From the NCBI RefSeq assembly GCF_030444335.1, contig NZ_CP128595.1:1550001-1614000 (forward strand): a stretch of 64,000 nt of DNA, in the 5' to 3' direction. The DNA is from Polaribacter huanghezhanensis. Its GTDB lineage: Bacteria; Bacteroidota; Bacteroidia; Flavobacteriales; Flavobacteriaceae. The notes under the pieces are model-generated. The model saw nothing but the letters and a program-made list of their open reading frames with translations. It had not been told where the DNA came from and made no database searches. The number at the start of each line of letters is the position of its first letter. Positions within the stretch are counted from its first letter, which is position 1. A program made the position numbers and the translations under genes. Below, one piece after another: positions 19,713 to 28,506 of this stretch.

Positions 19713-20303
19713 TTAGTCTTCTAAATCTTCTTCTTCCAATGCATCATCTTCGTCAGAAGTATCCCAATCTTTTTTAGCTCTAATATTTTTATAGAGTTTG
19801 ATTCCGAGCATTAATAAAATTCCGAAAAGCGCAATTCCAACAACTCCCCAAATCCAGTTGATAGCACTTTTTAAAGTGACTAAAAATACAATTGCAAATA
19901 AAATAATAGTAGCTACTTCGTTCCAAATTCGCAGTTTAAAAGAAGAATATTTAATAATGTCGTTTTGTAATTGTGTGTATATTTTTTGACAAGCGCCGTG
20001 ATAAAAATACAATGCTAAAACAAAAGCCAGTTTCACCAACATCCAATCCATTTTTAAATACGCAGGGTTTTTATACAACATCCAAAAAGCAAAGAAACTC
20101 GCCAAAACTGCAGATGGCCACGTAATAATGTACCACAATCTTTTCGCCATCAATTTGTATTGAGTTTGTAAAATTTCTTTTGCTGGTTCTTCTTTATCTT
20201 CTGCTTCTACATGATAAATAAACAAGCGAATAATGTAGAACAAACCGGCGAACCAAGTGACTACAAAAATAATGTGTAATGCTTTTACGTATAAAAAATC
20301 CAT
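19713..20303 (-). CDS. hemJ: Protoporphyrinogen oxidase HemJ (CopD-like membrane protein)
   Basis: The 196-residue four-helix membrane protein begins YVKALHIIFVVTWFAGLFY (His10, Trp17) and has the RLFIYH block, a WP pair, KLAFVLALYFYHG and an RIWNEVATI segment. These are HemJ/UPF0093 hallmarks. HemJ is a b-heme-binding enzyme that oxidises protoporphyrinogen IX to protoporphyrin IX. The acidic C-terminal tail is unconserved in appearance. It lies 109 bp downstream of hemH on the same strand, and no hemG or hemY is present here, so it supplies the otherwise missing step. Generic annotation as CopD is likely too vague. Confidence 0.85.
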   Translation of the reverse strand: MDFLYVKALHIIFVVTWFAGLFYIIRLFIYHVEAEDKEEPAKEILQTQYKLMAKRLWYIITWPSAVLASFFAFWMLYKNPAYLKMDWMLVKLAFVLALYFYHGACQKIYTQLQNDIIKYSSFKLRIWNEVATIILFAIVFLVTLKSAINWIWGVVGIALFGILLMLGIKLYKNIRAKKDWDTSDEDDALEEEDLED

Positions 20304-20351
20304 AGTTTTTAATTTAGTAGCAAAGTTAAAAGTAATTATTCTAATTTTAAT

Positions 20352-20383
20352 GAGATTGCCGCGTCATGCTTCCTCGCAATGAC
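20352..20383. repeat. Short dispersed intergenic repeat
   Basis: GATTGCCGCGTCATGC followed by TTCCTCGCAATGAC has inner complementarity (ATTGC.../GCAAT) and is markedly richer in G+C than its surroundings. It resembles the CATTGCGAGGA-type palindromic repeats of many bacterial genomes. There is no second copy in this window. Confidence 0.5.
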
Positions 20384-20412
20384 AACTGCAAACTGCTTCT
20401 GAATACTGCCAA

Positions 20413-21432
20413 CTAATTATTTGCCCATTCATCAATCCAAGTATTCATTACTTGTACCCAATCATCATTGTCGTTCATACACGGAATGTGTTTGTAATCG
20501 GTTCCGCCGCCAGCAAAAAATTGTTTTTCTCCTTCCATGGCAATTTCCTCTAAAGTTTCTAAACAATCAGAAACAAAAGCTGGAGTAACCACTGCCATTT
20601 TTCGTTTTCCTTCTTCTTTCGGAATTCTATCAAATTCAAAATCTGTGTATGGTTTTAACCAAGGATCTTTTAATAAGCGAGATTGAAAAGAATTGCTATA
20701 CGTTCCTTCTTTTAAATTCAACGTTTTTGCAATCTCTTTGGTCGTTTCAAAACATTGATGACGGTAACAAGTTTCGTGCGCTTTCGATGGTTTTTCACAA
20801 CAAGAACCATCAATTTTACAATGATTTTTTGTTGGATCTGTTTTTAAAATATGACGCTCTGGAATTCCGTGATACGAAAACAAAATATGATCATACTCAA
20901 AACCGTTTAAATGATTTTGGATGTTGTCAGACATCGCTTTAATATATCTCGGTTCGTTGTAAAACGATTGTATTTCTGTCGTTTTTATATTCGGGTAAAA
21001 TTGCTTTCTAACTTCTTCTGCTTTTACCAAAACGGTTTCTGTAGAAGACATTGCAAAGTGTGGATACAAAGGCACAATTAAAATTTCATCAACTCCTTTT
21101 TTAGCCAATTCATCAAAACCTTTTTTAATTGTCATCGTTCCGTAGCGCATTGCTAAAGCAACAGGAATTTCTGTATTGTCAGCAACTTTTTTTGCAAAAC
21201 GTTCAGAAATTACAACTAAAGGCGAACCTTCTTTCCACCAAATTTTTTTATACGCAGCAGCAGATTTTTTTGGACGTACGTTTAAAATGATTCCTTTGAT
21301 CAATAAAAAACGTTTCCAATACGGAATGTCAATGACGCGTTCGTCCATTAAAAATTCGTCTAAATAAGTACGAACGTCTTTCGTTTTTGTGCTTTCTGGT
21401 GATCCTAAGTTGATTAATAAAACTCCTTTCAT
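20413..21432 (-). CDS. hemH: Ferrochelatase
   Basis: A 339-residue protein that inserts Fe(II) into protoporphyrin IX. It starts KGVLLINLGSPES and shows the catalytic block ILFSYHGIPERH (His near residue 190) and the metal-site region with a conserved Glu (LETLEEIAMEG, about residue 285). Several Cys residues occur around 210-230 (GSCCEK, HETCYRHQC). It lies 22 bp downstream of the methyltransferase gene and upstream of hemJ, so it should share the AraC-led transcript. Confidence 0.96.
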   Translation of the reverse strand: MKGVLLINLGSPESTKTKDVRTYLDEFLMDERVIDIPYWKRFLLIKGIILNVRPKKSAAAYKKIWWKEGSPLVVISERFAKKVADNTEIPVALAMRYGTMTIKKGFDELAKKGVDEILIVPLYPHFAMSSTETVLVKAEEVRKQFYPNIKTTEIQSFYNEPRYIKAMSDNIQNHLNGFEYDHILFSYHGIPERHILKTDPTKNHCKIDGSCCEKPSKAHETCYRHQCFETTKEIAKTLNLKEGTYSNSFQSRLLKDPWLKPYTDFEFDRIPKEEGKRKMAVVTPAFVSDCLETLEEIAMEGEKQFFAGGGTDYKHIPCMNDNDDWVQVMNTWIDEWANN

Positions 21433-21454
21433 TGTTGTCTGTTGATGCGTTTAT

Positions 21455-21979
21455 TTATTGATGAAGTTGATCATTGTTTATTGTTAATTGATTTGTTACT
21501 TCATACAGCGCAATCGATAAACTATGGATTACGTTCATGGAAGAATTTCTTCCGTACATTGGTATTGCAACCGTTTTATCAACGATATTGATGTTTTCAA
21601 TTCCGTTGCGTTCACTTCCTAAAAGCAATACAATTTTTTCGTGTTTTGTAAAATCAAACTCTTGAATTGAAGTGCTTTTATCCGTAATTTCAATTCCGAT
21701 AATGGTGTTTTCTTCTGCTTTTAATTGCTTGATGATTTGCGTAAAATCCGAATACGTTTCATGTTCAATTTGATTGAGCGTATTTCTCGCTGTTTTTTGT
21801 ACAATTCTGTTTTCAATTGACGGCGAAGTTTTGTGTAAATAGATTTTTTGCACACCAAAACTTTCAGAAATCCTAAAACACATTCCGATGTTTTCCGGAG
21901 TTCTTATTGCGTCACAAACAATGGTAATTGGGAAGCTTTGTTGTTTGTTTTCTATTTCTGTGTGATGTAGTTGTTTCAT
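21455..21979 (-). CDS. TrmH/SpoU-family RNA 2'-O-methyltransferase
   Basis: The 174-residue SPOUT protein shows the three family motifs: RTPENIGMCFRISESFG near residue 26, LLLGSERNGIEN near 117, and IPMYGRNSSMNVIHSLSIAL near 138. These form the knotted SAM-binding site. It methylates the ribose of tRNA or rRNA; the target cannot be read here. It starts 9 nt after the AraC gene stop and is 22 bp from hemH, an unusual place for an RNA modification gene. Confidence 0.88.
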   Translation of the reverse strand: MKQLHHTEIENKQQSFPITIVCDAIRTPENIGMCFRISESFGVQKIYLHKTSPSIENRIVQKTARNTLNQIEHETYSDFTQIIKQLKAEENTIIGIEITDKSTSIQEFDFTKHEKIVLLLGSERNGIENINIVDKTVAIPMYGRNSSMNVIHSLSIALYEVTNQLTINNDQLHQ

Positions 21980-21988
21980 TAAATGATT

Positions 21989-22867
21989 TTACAAGGAATT
22001 CACATATTTTTTTGGAGTGGTTCCAAATTTCTTTTTAAAAGCAGCAATAAAATGACTTGAGGTGCTGTAGCCGATTTTAGAACCAACTTCATTTACATTG
22101 TGTTGATTGCGTTCTAATAATCTCCTGGCGTGTTCCATTTTATAATCTAATAAAAAAGCATAAACGGTGTCGCCATAAATTTGTTTAAAACCTTCTTTTA
22201 ATTTTTTTAATGACAAGCCAATTTCGTTAGATAATTCTTGTAAACTTGGCGGTTCTGCCATTCTAGAAATGATAATATCTTTTGCTTTCCTGATTTTTAA
22301 AACATTCTGTTCGTCAACCAAAAAAGGACAAAAATCGGCATTTGCTGTATCTTCTTGCTGAAAATGCAAACTCAATAATTCGTAAATTTTCCCTTTGATA
22401 AACAATTCTTTTATTGAACTATTTACATTAGAATTGATGATTTGTTGCAAAACAATTAACACCGAAGGCTTGATAATATCGTCGTTGTAATATTTTCTAT
22501 TGATGTTTTCATCGCTTAAAAAAGGAATGTGATTTGCCTCTTTAGAAAACAACGAATGAAATTTTTCTATAGAAATCAACAAAGAAACCAAAGAAGTATT
22601 CGGGTCAATTTCTAAATTAATTGGTAATTTTTGTTGTGGATTGTACAGTAAAATACAATGCTGATTTAAAACATCAAGTGTGTAACTTCCGTTATTAAAT
22701 AAAAACTTAGCGTTTCCTTTAATACAAAAATGCAACTGAATAAAAGAGTTATCTATGTCTCTTTCAAATCGTTGTGTTTTTTTGCTTTCGTTGTCAAAGT
22801 GCAATAAGAAAAATAAATTCTCAATACTGATTTCTTTGAAAGTACTTTCTGCGTTGTTTTTTGTCAT
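21989..22867 (-). CDS. AraC-family transcriptional regulator, divergent from hemA
   Basis: The 292-residue protein has an N-terminal sensor half of the PchR-like type (QLHFCIKGNAKF near residue 44) and a C-terminal double helix-turn-helix (about 190-290) ending with GYSTSSHFIAAFKKKFGTTPKKY. It heads a minus-strand operon with the methyltransferase, hemH and probably hemJ, and is separated from hemA by a 208-bp divergent intergenic region. By context it may control heme synthesis in response to iron or heme, but no ligand or operator is visible. Confidence 0.85.
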   Translation of the reverse strand: MTKNNAESTFKEISIENLFFLLHFDNESKKTQRFERDIDNSFIQLHFCIKGNAKFLFNNGSYTLDVLNQHCILLYNPQQKLPINLEIDPNTSLVSLLISIEKFHSLFSKEANHIPFLSDENINRKYYNDDIIKPSVLIVLQQIINSNVNSSIKELFIKGKIYELLSLHFQQEDTANADFCPFLVDEQNVLKIRKAKDIIISRMAEPPSLQELSNEIGLSLKKLKEGFKQIYGDTVYAFLLDYKMEHARRLLERNQHNVNEVGSKIGYSTSSHFIAAFKKKFGTTPKKYVNSL

Positions 22868-23044
22868 TTTAAAAATTTAATAAGAATTCTTTTTATTTAG
22901 AATCGTTCTATATAAAAATCAATAGAAGCCCTTATTTTTCAACAAAAATACATAAATTTTAGTTTTATTAAATATTAAATTGTTAAAAAACGTAGAACGA
23001 CATTAATAGTTCTTTAAGCGATACTTTTATTGATAGGAAGTTTT

Positions 23045-23052
23045 TACTTTTG
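23045..23052 (+). promoter_or_regulatory. Candidate -7 box of the hemA operon
   Basis: TACTTTTG matches TAnnTTTG and lies 23 nt before the hemA ATG. The expected -33 TTG is not obvious, which would fit a promoter that needs an activator, for example the divergent AraC protein. Confidence 0.4.
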
Positions 23053-23075
23053 AGCTACTTTTTGAAAAACAATAC

Positions 23076-24344
23076 ATGACAACCAAAAATCATCAAGTAA
23101 GTTTATACAATATCGGAGTAAGCTATAAAAAAGCAGAAGCCGATGTTAGAGGTAAATTTTCGTTAACCAAAGATGCTCAAGTTAAAGTCTTAAAAGAGGC
23201 AAAAGAAAGCGGAGTTGATGGTATTTTTGTATTATCAACCTGTAATAGAACAGAAATTACTGGTTTTGCAGAACATCCTTTTCAATTAATTAATTTATTG
23301 TGTAAATATTCTAAAGGAACGGTAGAAGAATTTGCTGCTGTTTCTAATGTGTATAAAAACCAAGAAGCTATTTCGCATTTGTTTAGAATGGGAACGGGTT
23401 TAGATAGTCAGATTTTAGGAGATTACGAAATTGTAGGTCAATTAAGAAACTCTTTTAAGCAAGCGAAAAAGCAGAAAACAACCAATGCTTATTTCGAAAG
23501 ACTTTTAAATCAGGTGATGCAAGCAAGCAAACGTGTTAAAAACGAAACGCGTTTAAGTTCAGGTACAACATCAGTTTCGTACGCGGCAGTTCAATATATT
23601 ATCGCCAATTTATCAAATTATAATCACAAGAACATGTTGGTTTTTGGTTTGGGTAAAATGGGAAAACATACCTGTAAAAATTTAGCGGAATACACAGAAA
23701 ATAAATCGGTTTGCTTGATCAATAGAACTGAAGAAAAAGCAACAGAGTTTGTTAAAGAACATCAATCAATTAGAAAAGCAACGATAGAAAATTTAACTTC
23801 TGAAGTAAAAAAATCAGATGTTTTAATTGTTTCTACTGGTGCTGATGTTCCAACAATTACTTTAGCCCATATTCCTACGGATAAAGAAATTCTAATTTTA
23901 GATTTATCAATGCCCGCAAATGTTGCTGTTGAGGTGAAGAACTTGCCAAATGTAACGCTTGTAAATGTTGATGAATTGTCAAAAATTACAGATAAAACCT
24001 TAGCAATTCGTCAACAAGAAATTCCTTTTGCAGAGTCAATTATAGAAACGCATAAAAATGAGTTTAATGAATGGTTAAATCATCGTAGATTTACACCAGC
24101 AATTAATGCGTTGAAACAATCGTTAGAAACGATTCAGCAAGATGAAATTGCTTTTCATAAAAAGAAGTTGAAAAATTTTGATGAAGAACAAGCAGAAGCT
24201 ATAACATCAAGGTTTATTCAAAAAATAACAACACAGTTTGTAAAACATTTAAAAGACGACGAAACGTCAATTCCGCAAAGTATTGATGTGGTTAGTAAAA
24301 TGTTTGGAACTGAATTAGAAAAACTACATGCAGAAGATCATTAG
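23076..24344 (+). CDS. hemA: Glutamyl-tRNA reductase
   Basis: The 422-residue enzyme reduces glutamyl-tRNA(Glu) to glutamate-1-semialdehyde with NADPH, the first committed step of the C5 heme pathway. The catalytic Cys56 sits in FVLSTCNRTE. The LDSQILGDYEIVGQ block (about 107), the Rossmann start MLVFGLGKMGKH (about 190) and a C-terminal dimerisation helix are present. The N-terminus is slightly extended relative to the usual IGVSYKKA start. The 3' end overlaps hemCD by 17 bp. Confidence 0.97.
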   Translation: MTTKNHQVSLYNIGVSYKKAEADVRGKFSLTKDAQVKVLKEAKESGVDGIFVLSTCNRTEITGFAEHPFQLINLLCKYSKGTVEEFAAVSNVYKNQEAISHLFRMGTGLDSQILGDYEIVGQLRNSFKQAKKQKTTNAYFERLLNQVMQASKRVKNETRLSSGTTSVSYAAVQYIIANLSNYNHKNMLVFGLGKMGKHTCKNLAEYTENKSVCLINRTEEKATEFVKEHQSIRKATIENLTSEVKKSDVLIVSTGADVPTITLAHIPTDKEILILDLSMPANVAVEVKNLPNVTLVNVDELSKITDKTLAIRQQEIPFAESIIETHKNEFNEWLNHRRFTPAINALKQSLETIQQDEIAFHKKKLKNFDEEQAEAITSRFIQKITTQFVKHLKDDETSIPQSIDVVSKMFGTELEKLHAEDH

Positions 24345-25911
24345 AATTGGTACAAGAGACAGTGAACTAGCACTTTGGCAAGCGAAAACAGTTCAACAAC
24401 AATTAGAATATTTAGGACACAAAACAGAGATCGTTGCCGTAAAATCAACAGGAGATTTAGTCTTAGATAAACCTTTGTACGAATTAGGAATTACAGGAAT
24501 ATTTACGAAGAATTTAGATATTGCTTTAATGAATGATGAAATTGATATTGCAGTTCATTCTTTAAAAGATGTGCCAACAATATTACCAAAAAGTATTGTT
24601 CAAGCTGCAGTTTTAAAAAGAGGAAACTCTAATGATATGCTTGTTTTTAAAGACAACGAGGAGTTTTTAACGCAAGAAAACGCCATTATTGCTACTGGAA
24701 GTTTAAGAAGAAAAGCACAGTGGTTGCATCGTCATCCAACACATCAAGTTGTTGGTTTAAGAGGTAACATACAAACCAGATTAGAGAAATTAAAAAACAA
24801 CGATTGGAATGCCGCAATTTTTGCAGCTGCCGGATTGGAAAGATTAAAGCTAAAACCAGATGGCGCTTTTAGTTTGGACTGGATGATTCCTGCTCCAGCG
24901 CAAGGAGTTGTAACTATTTCTGCATTGGCGGAATCTACGGGTGTTTTAGAAATATGTAAAGAATTAAATGATGAAGAAACAGCAATGCTTGCAAAAGTAG
25001 AGCGCGATTTCTTAAATATTTTAGAAGGTGGTTGTACCGCGCCAATTGGTGCCTTAGCTTTTATAAAAGAAGACGAAGTGTATTTTAAAGGTGTTTTATT
25101 AAATGCTGATGGAACCAAAAGAATAGATGTTACTTCTAAAGAGAAAATTGGGAGACATAATTACATCGCCAAAGAATGTGCAGATTTTGTACTGAATAGA
25201 GGCGGAAAAAAAATAATGGATTCGCTAAAAGGAAATAAAGTAAAAGAATTTGCAGTGTATTCTACAAAGAAACTTTCTGAAATTCAAAAACGATTATTGC
25301 CAGAAACTGTTGCAATTGATGACAGTGATTTTATAAAAATTCGTTTTAATAGGATTGCACCAAAAGTGATCAAAAATGACATTGAAAATGTGATCATAAC
25401 AAGTAAAAACGGTGTAGAATCGTTGTTGAATAGTTTTGTGAAACAGGAATTAAATTTCAAAAATATTTACTGTGTTGGTAGAAGAACAAAGAAGTTAATC
25501 GAGCAGAAAATAGGAAAAGTAACGCATTCAGAAAAGAATGCAGAGAAGTTAGCTGAATATCTTTCAAAGAATATTAAAGGACAAGAAGTAACGTATTTTT
25601 GTAGCGATTTACGTTTAGATACCTTGCCAGAAGTGTTGACAAAAAGCGAAATTACAGTAAACGAAGTAGAAGCATATAAAACCATGTTTAGTCCAGTAAA
25701 TGTGAGAGAACAATTTTCTGGAGTGCTATTTTACAGTCCATCTACCGTTGAAAGTTATTTGCAAGATAATCAACCAAATAAAATTGCTTTTTGTATCGGA
25801 GAAAGTACCGCGAAAGAAGCAAGAAAACATTTCGAAAATGTACAAGTTGCCAATTTACCAACTGTAGAAAGTGTGTTGGAATTGGTGAATTTACATTATG
25901 TGAAAGAATAA
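24328..25911 (+). CDS. hemCD: Porphobilinogen deaminase / uroporphyrinogen-III synthase fusion
   Basis: One 527-residue chain carries two consecutive steps. Residues about 1-305 are HemC: IRIGTRDSELALWQ start, AVHSLKDVP, TGSLRRKAQWL, and the dipyrromethane-cofactor Cys236 in EGGCTAPIGA. Residues about 310-527 look like HemD: weakly conserved, with IITSKNGVESLL, CVGRRTKKLIEQ, and FYSPSTVESYL near the end. The fusion would hand hydroxymethylbilane to the cyclising domain before it closes spontaneously. The start overlaps hemA by 17 bp; an 84-bp spacer with a repeat separates it from hemB. Confidence 0.92.
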   Translation: MQKIIRIGTRDSELALWQAKTVQQQLEYLGHKTEIVAVKSTGDLVLDKPLYELGITGIFTKNLDIALMNDEIDIAVHSLKDVPTILPKSIVQAAVLKRGNSNDMLVFKDNEEFLTQENAIIATGSLRRKAQWLHRHPTHQVVGLRGNIQTRLEKLKNNDWNAAIFAAAGLERLKLKPDGAFSLDWMIPAPAQGVVTISALAESTGVLEICKELNDEETAMLAKVERDFLNILEGGCTAPIGALAFIKEDEVYFKGVLLNADGTKRIDVTSKEKIGRHNYIAKECADFVLNRGGKKIMDSLKGNKVKEFAVYSTKKLSEIQKRLLPETVAIDDSDFIKIRFNRIAPKVIKNDIENVIITSKNGVESLLNSFVKQELNFKNIYCVGRRTKKLIEQKIGKVTHSEKNAEKLAEYLSKNIKGQEVTYFCSDLRLDTLPEVLTKSEITVNEVEAYKTMFSPVNVREQFSGVLFYSPSTVESYLQDNQPNKIAFCIGESTAKEARKHFENVQVANLPTVESVLELVNLHYVKE

Positions 25912-25918
25912 ATTAAAA

Positions 25919-25982
25919 TGTCTCCACGAGTGGAGTAGAGAGGTTTTAATTAGGTCTCGACTCCGCTCGACCTGACATCGAC
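25919..25982. repeat. Dispersed repeat in the hemCD-hemB spacer (two arms)
   Basis: The first arm (25919-25944) matches 26967-26992 with three mismatches in 26 positions. The second arm (about 25953-25977) contains the same core CTCGACTCCGCTCGA in inverted orientation, so the element can fold. It fills almost all of the spacer. Confidence 0.7.
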
Positions 25983-25995
25983 ATAAATAAAGATA

Positions 25996-26964
25996 ATGTT
26001 CAGAACAAGAAGACTTAGAAAATCAGAAGCAATCCGCAGATTGGTTAGAGAAACCAAATTGTCTGTGGATGATTTTATCTATCCACTTTTTATTGAAGAA
26101 GGAGAAAGTATAGAAACAGAAATTGTTTCGATGCCCGGAATCAAACGTTTTTCTTTGGATAGAATCTCTAAAGAATTAGGTGAAGTTGTTTCTTTAAATA
26201 TTCCTGCAGTTTTGTTATTTGGAATTCCGTCTAAGAAAGATGATGAAGGAACAGAAACTTGGAATGATAACGGAATTATGCAACAAGCAATTCGTTTTAT
26301 CAAAAAGAAGTATCCGAGTTTATATGTCATTACTGATGTGTGTTTTTGCGAATACACGTCTCACGGACATTGCGGAATTATCCATGACAATGATGTAGAT
26401 AATGATGCAACTTTGGTGAATATTGCAAAGCAAGTAATTTCGCATGCAAAAGCTGGAGTTGATATGGTTGCGCCATCAGGAATGATGGATGGAACAATTG
26501 ATATGGTGCGTCAGTCTTTAGATAATTCGGGTTTTGTGAATTTGCCAATTATGGCATATGCTGTAAAATATGCATCTGCTTTTTATGGTCCTTTTAGAGA
26601 TGCGGCAGATTCTGCTCCAACTTTTGGAGATAGAAAAACCTATCAAATGGATCCTGCAAACAGAGATGAAGCAATGCGGGAGGCAACTTTTGATGATCAA
26701 GAAGGAGCAGATATTTTAATGGTAAAGCCAGCACTGTCTTATTTAGATATCATTAGAGATTTAAAAAATAATTTCGACCGACCAATTGCATGTTATAATG
26801 TAAGTGGCGAATATGCAATGATAAAAGCAGCGGCAGAAAAAGGTTGGATTGATGGCGAAAAAGTAATGATGGAAAGTTTATTGTCCATGAAAAGAGCAGG
26901 AGCAGATATTATCATTACCTATTTTGCGAAAGAAGCAGCAAAGGTTTTGTTGAAAAAAAGATAG
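25996..26964 (+). CDS. hemB: Delta-aminolevulinic acid dehydratase (porphobilinogen synthase)
   Basis: The 322-residue enzyme condenses two 5-aminolevulinate molecules. The Schiff-base lysines are visible: Lys191 in YAVKYAS and Lys244 in [11 protein letters not shown]. The catalytic zinc site is the Cys type, with Cys116, Cys118 and Cys126 in [13 protein letters not shown], so it should be zinc-dependent, unlike the Asp-rich magnesium type. Start gives the normal [19 protein letters not shown] opening. Confidence 0.97.
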   Translation: MFRTRRLRKSEAIRRLVRETKLSVDDFIYPLFIEEGESIETEIVSMPGIKRFSLDRISKELGEVVSLNIPAVLLFGIPSKKDDEGTETWNDNGIMQQAIRFIKKKYPSLYVITDVCFCEYTSHGHCGIIHDNDVDNDATLVNIAKQVISHAKAGVDMVAPSGMMDGTIDMVRQSLDNSGFVNLPIMAYAVKYASAFYGPFRDAADSAPTFGDRKTYQMDPANRDEAMREATFDDQEGADILMVKPALSYLDIIRDLKNNFDRPIACYNVSGEYAMIKAAAEKGWIDGEKVMMESLLSMKRAGADIIITYFAKEAAKVLLKKR

Positions 26965-26966
26965 AA

Positions 26967-26992
26967 TGTCTCCTCGAGCGGAGTCGAGAGGT
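26967..26992. repeat. Second copy of the hem-spacer repeat (hemB-hemL)
   Basis: This 26-bp copy of the 25919 repeat (three mismatches) contains the palindromic CTCGAG and CGGAGTCGAGAGG core. It begins 2 nt after the hemB stop. Because it is open in the hemL frame, it can be mistaken for an N-terminal extension of HemL. Confidence 0.7.
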
Positions 26993-27028
26993 CTCGAATG
27001 CGTTCAATCAGACAAAAAAATAAAAAAA

Positions 27029-28321
27029 ATGAAATTCGAAAAATCACAAAAACTATACGAAAAAGGATTGGTACATCTTGTAGGAGCAGTAAATTCTCCT
27101 GTAAGAGCATTTTCTTCTGTTGGAGGAAACCCATTGTTTATCAAAAAAGCTAAAGGAACTAAAATTACCGATGTTGATGGAAATGAATATGTAGATTTAG
27201 TATTGTCTTATGGACCAATGATTTTAGGGCATCGTCATAAAAAAGTACAAAAAGCAATTAGCAAAGCGTTAAAAAAAGGGTATTCTTTTGGAGCATCAAC
27301 CAAAAATGAAATCAAACTTGCAAAAATTGTTTGTGATGCTTTTCCAGGAATGGACAAAGTACGTTTTGTAAACTCAGGAACAGAAGCTGTATTAAGCGGA
27401 ATCCGTTTGGCAAGAGCATTTACAGGAAAAGATAAAATCATCAAATTTTCGGGTTGTTATCACGGACATCAAGATGCGTTATTAGTTGCAGCAGGATCAG
27501 GATTGGCAACGTTAAGTTTGCCGGGTTCTAAAGGAGTTCCGGAAGGAGCAGTAAAAAATACTTTAATTGCAGGATTTAATAATTTAGAAAGTGTAAAAAA
27601 GCACTTTGAAAATGATGATAATATTGCTGGTGTAATTATTGAGCCAATTGCAGGTAATATGGGAGTTGTAATTCCGCAAGATAATTTCTTGGTAGAATTA
27701 AAAGCGTATTTAGAAACAAAAGGAGCTTTGTTAATTGCTGATGAAGTAATGACAGGCTTCCGTTCTAAATTTGGTGGAGCGCAAGAGATTTTGGGAGTTG
27801 AAGCAGATATTACGTGTTTAGGGAAAGTAATCGGAGGAGGTTTTCCTGTGGGAGCATACGGAGCCAGAAACGAAATCATGCAAGAAGTTGCACCTTTGGG
27901 CGGAATGTATCAAGCTGGAACTTTGAGTGGAAATCCGATTGCTATGGCAAGCGGAATAGCTACGTTAAAAGAATTAAAGAAACAAAATCCATATGCTGAA
28001 TTTGAAGAGTTTTCGAGTATTCTAGAAGTAATTTTATTAGAAACTGCGAAAAAATACGATGTAGATCTAGTTGTAAATAGATTTGGATCAATGGTAAACC
28101 CATTTTTTAGAAAAGGAGAAGTTACCAATTTCGAAGAAGCTCAAGAATCTGATACAAAGAAGTTTGCAGTTTTCTTTTGGGAAATGATTAAAAATGGAGT
28201 GTTTTTGCCGCCATCGCAATTTGAATCTTGGTTTTTATCATCAGCATTAACAAAAAAAGATTTAGAAAAAATAACAAAAGCTATTGATTTGGCAATGAGA
28301 AAAGTAGCTGATAGCTTTTAG
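27029..28321 (+). CDS. hemL: Glutamate-1-semialdehyde 2,1-aminomutase
   Basis: The 430-residue PLP enzyme turns glutamate-1-semialdehyde into 5-aminolevulinate. It shows GAVNSPVRAF near residue 19, RFVNSGTEAVLSGIRLAR near 111, and the PLP lysine Lys266 in CLGKVIGGGFPVGAYG. The ATG at 27029 is preferred: an earlier in-frame ATG at 26966 would add 21 residues encoded by the intergenic repeat, and 27029 gives the family-standard KSQKLYEKGLVHLVGAVN start behind an A-rich leader. Confidence 0.96.
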   Translation: MKFEKSQKLYEKGLVHLVGAVNSPVRAFSSVGGNPLFIKKAKGTKITDVDGNEYVDLVLSYGPMILGHRHKKVQKAISKALKKGYSFGASTKNEIKLAKIVCDAFPGMDKVRFVNSGTEAVLSGIRLARAFTGKDKIIKFSGCYHGHQDALLVAAGSGLATLSLPGSKGVPEGAVKNTLIAGFNNLESVKKHFENDDNIAGVIIEPIAGNMGVVIPQDNFLVELKAYLETKGALLIADEVMTGFRSKFGGAQEILGVEADITCLGKVIGGGFPVGAYGARNEIMQEVAPLGGMYQAGTLSGNPIAMASGIATLKELKKQNPYAEFEEFSSILEVILLETAKKYDVDLVVNRFGSMVNPFFRKGEVTNFEEAQESDTKKFAVFFWEMIKNGVFLPPSQFESWFLSSALTKKDLEKITKAIDLAMRKVADSF

Positions 28322-28390
28322 CCTTTTGATTTTAGAATTAATTGAAAAAGAAGGAAAAATGATTAATGGATTAATAAATACGATAAAGAA

Positions 28391-28441
28391 TAGCTAAAAG
28401 CCAAAGCGAAAAGCTAAGTGCTAATAGCCAAAAGCTATAAT
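28391..28441. repeat. AGCTAAAAGCCAAA-type simple repeat abutting hemE
   Basis: Imperfect units of the form AGCTAAAAGCC / AAAAGCTAAG / TAGCCAAAAGCTAT run up to one base before the hemE ATG at 28442. Similar TAGCTAAAAGC tracts are known as dispersed spacer sequence in flavobacteria. The unit ends next to the base lost from hemE. Confidence 0.5.
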
Positions 28442-28506
28442 ATGATAAAAACGATTTATTTTTAAGAGCATTAAAAGGAGAAGTAGTAGATCGTCCTCCA
28501 GTTTGG

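Noticed and set aside
24744..25118. 124-codon minus-strand ORF inside hemCD
   Set aside because: Antisense to conserved HemC motifs including the cofactor Cys region.
26966..27028. 21-residue N-terminal extension of HemL from an upstream ATG
   Set aside because: The extra codons come from the CTCGAGCGGAGTCGAG repeat and an A-run; HemL proteins start at the MKFEKSQKLYEKG position.
27469..27879. 136-codon minus-strand ORF inside hemL
   Set aside because: Antisense shadow of a conserved region; no start signals and no family resemblance.
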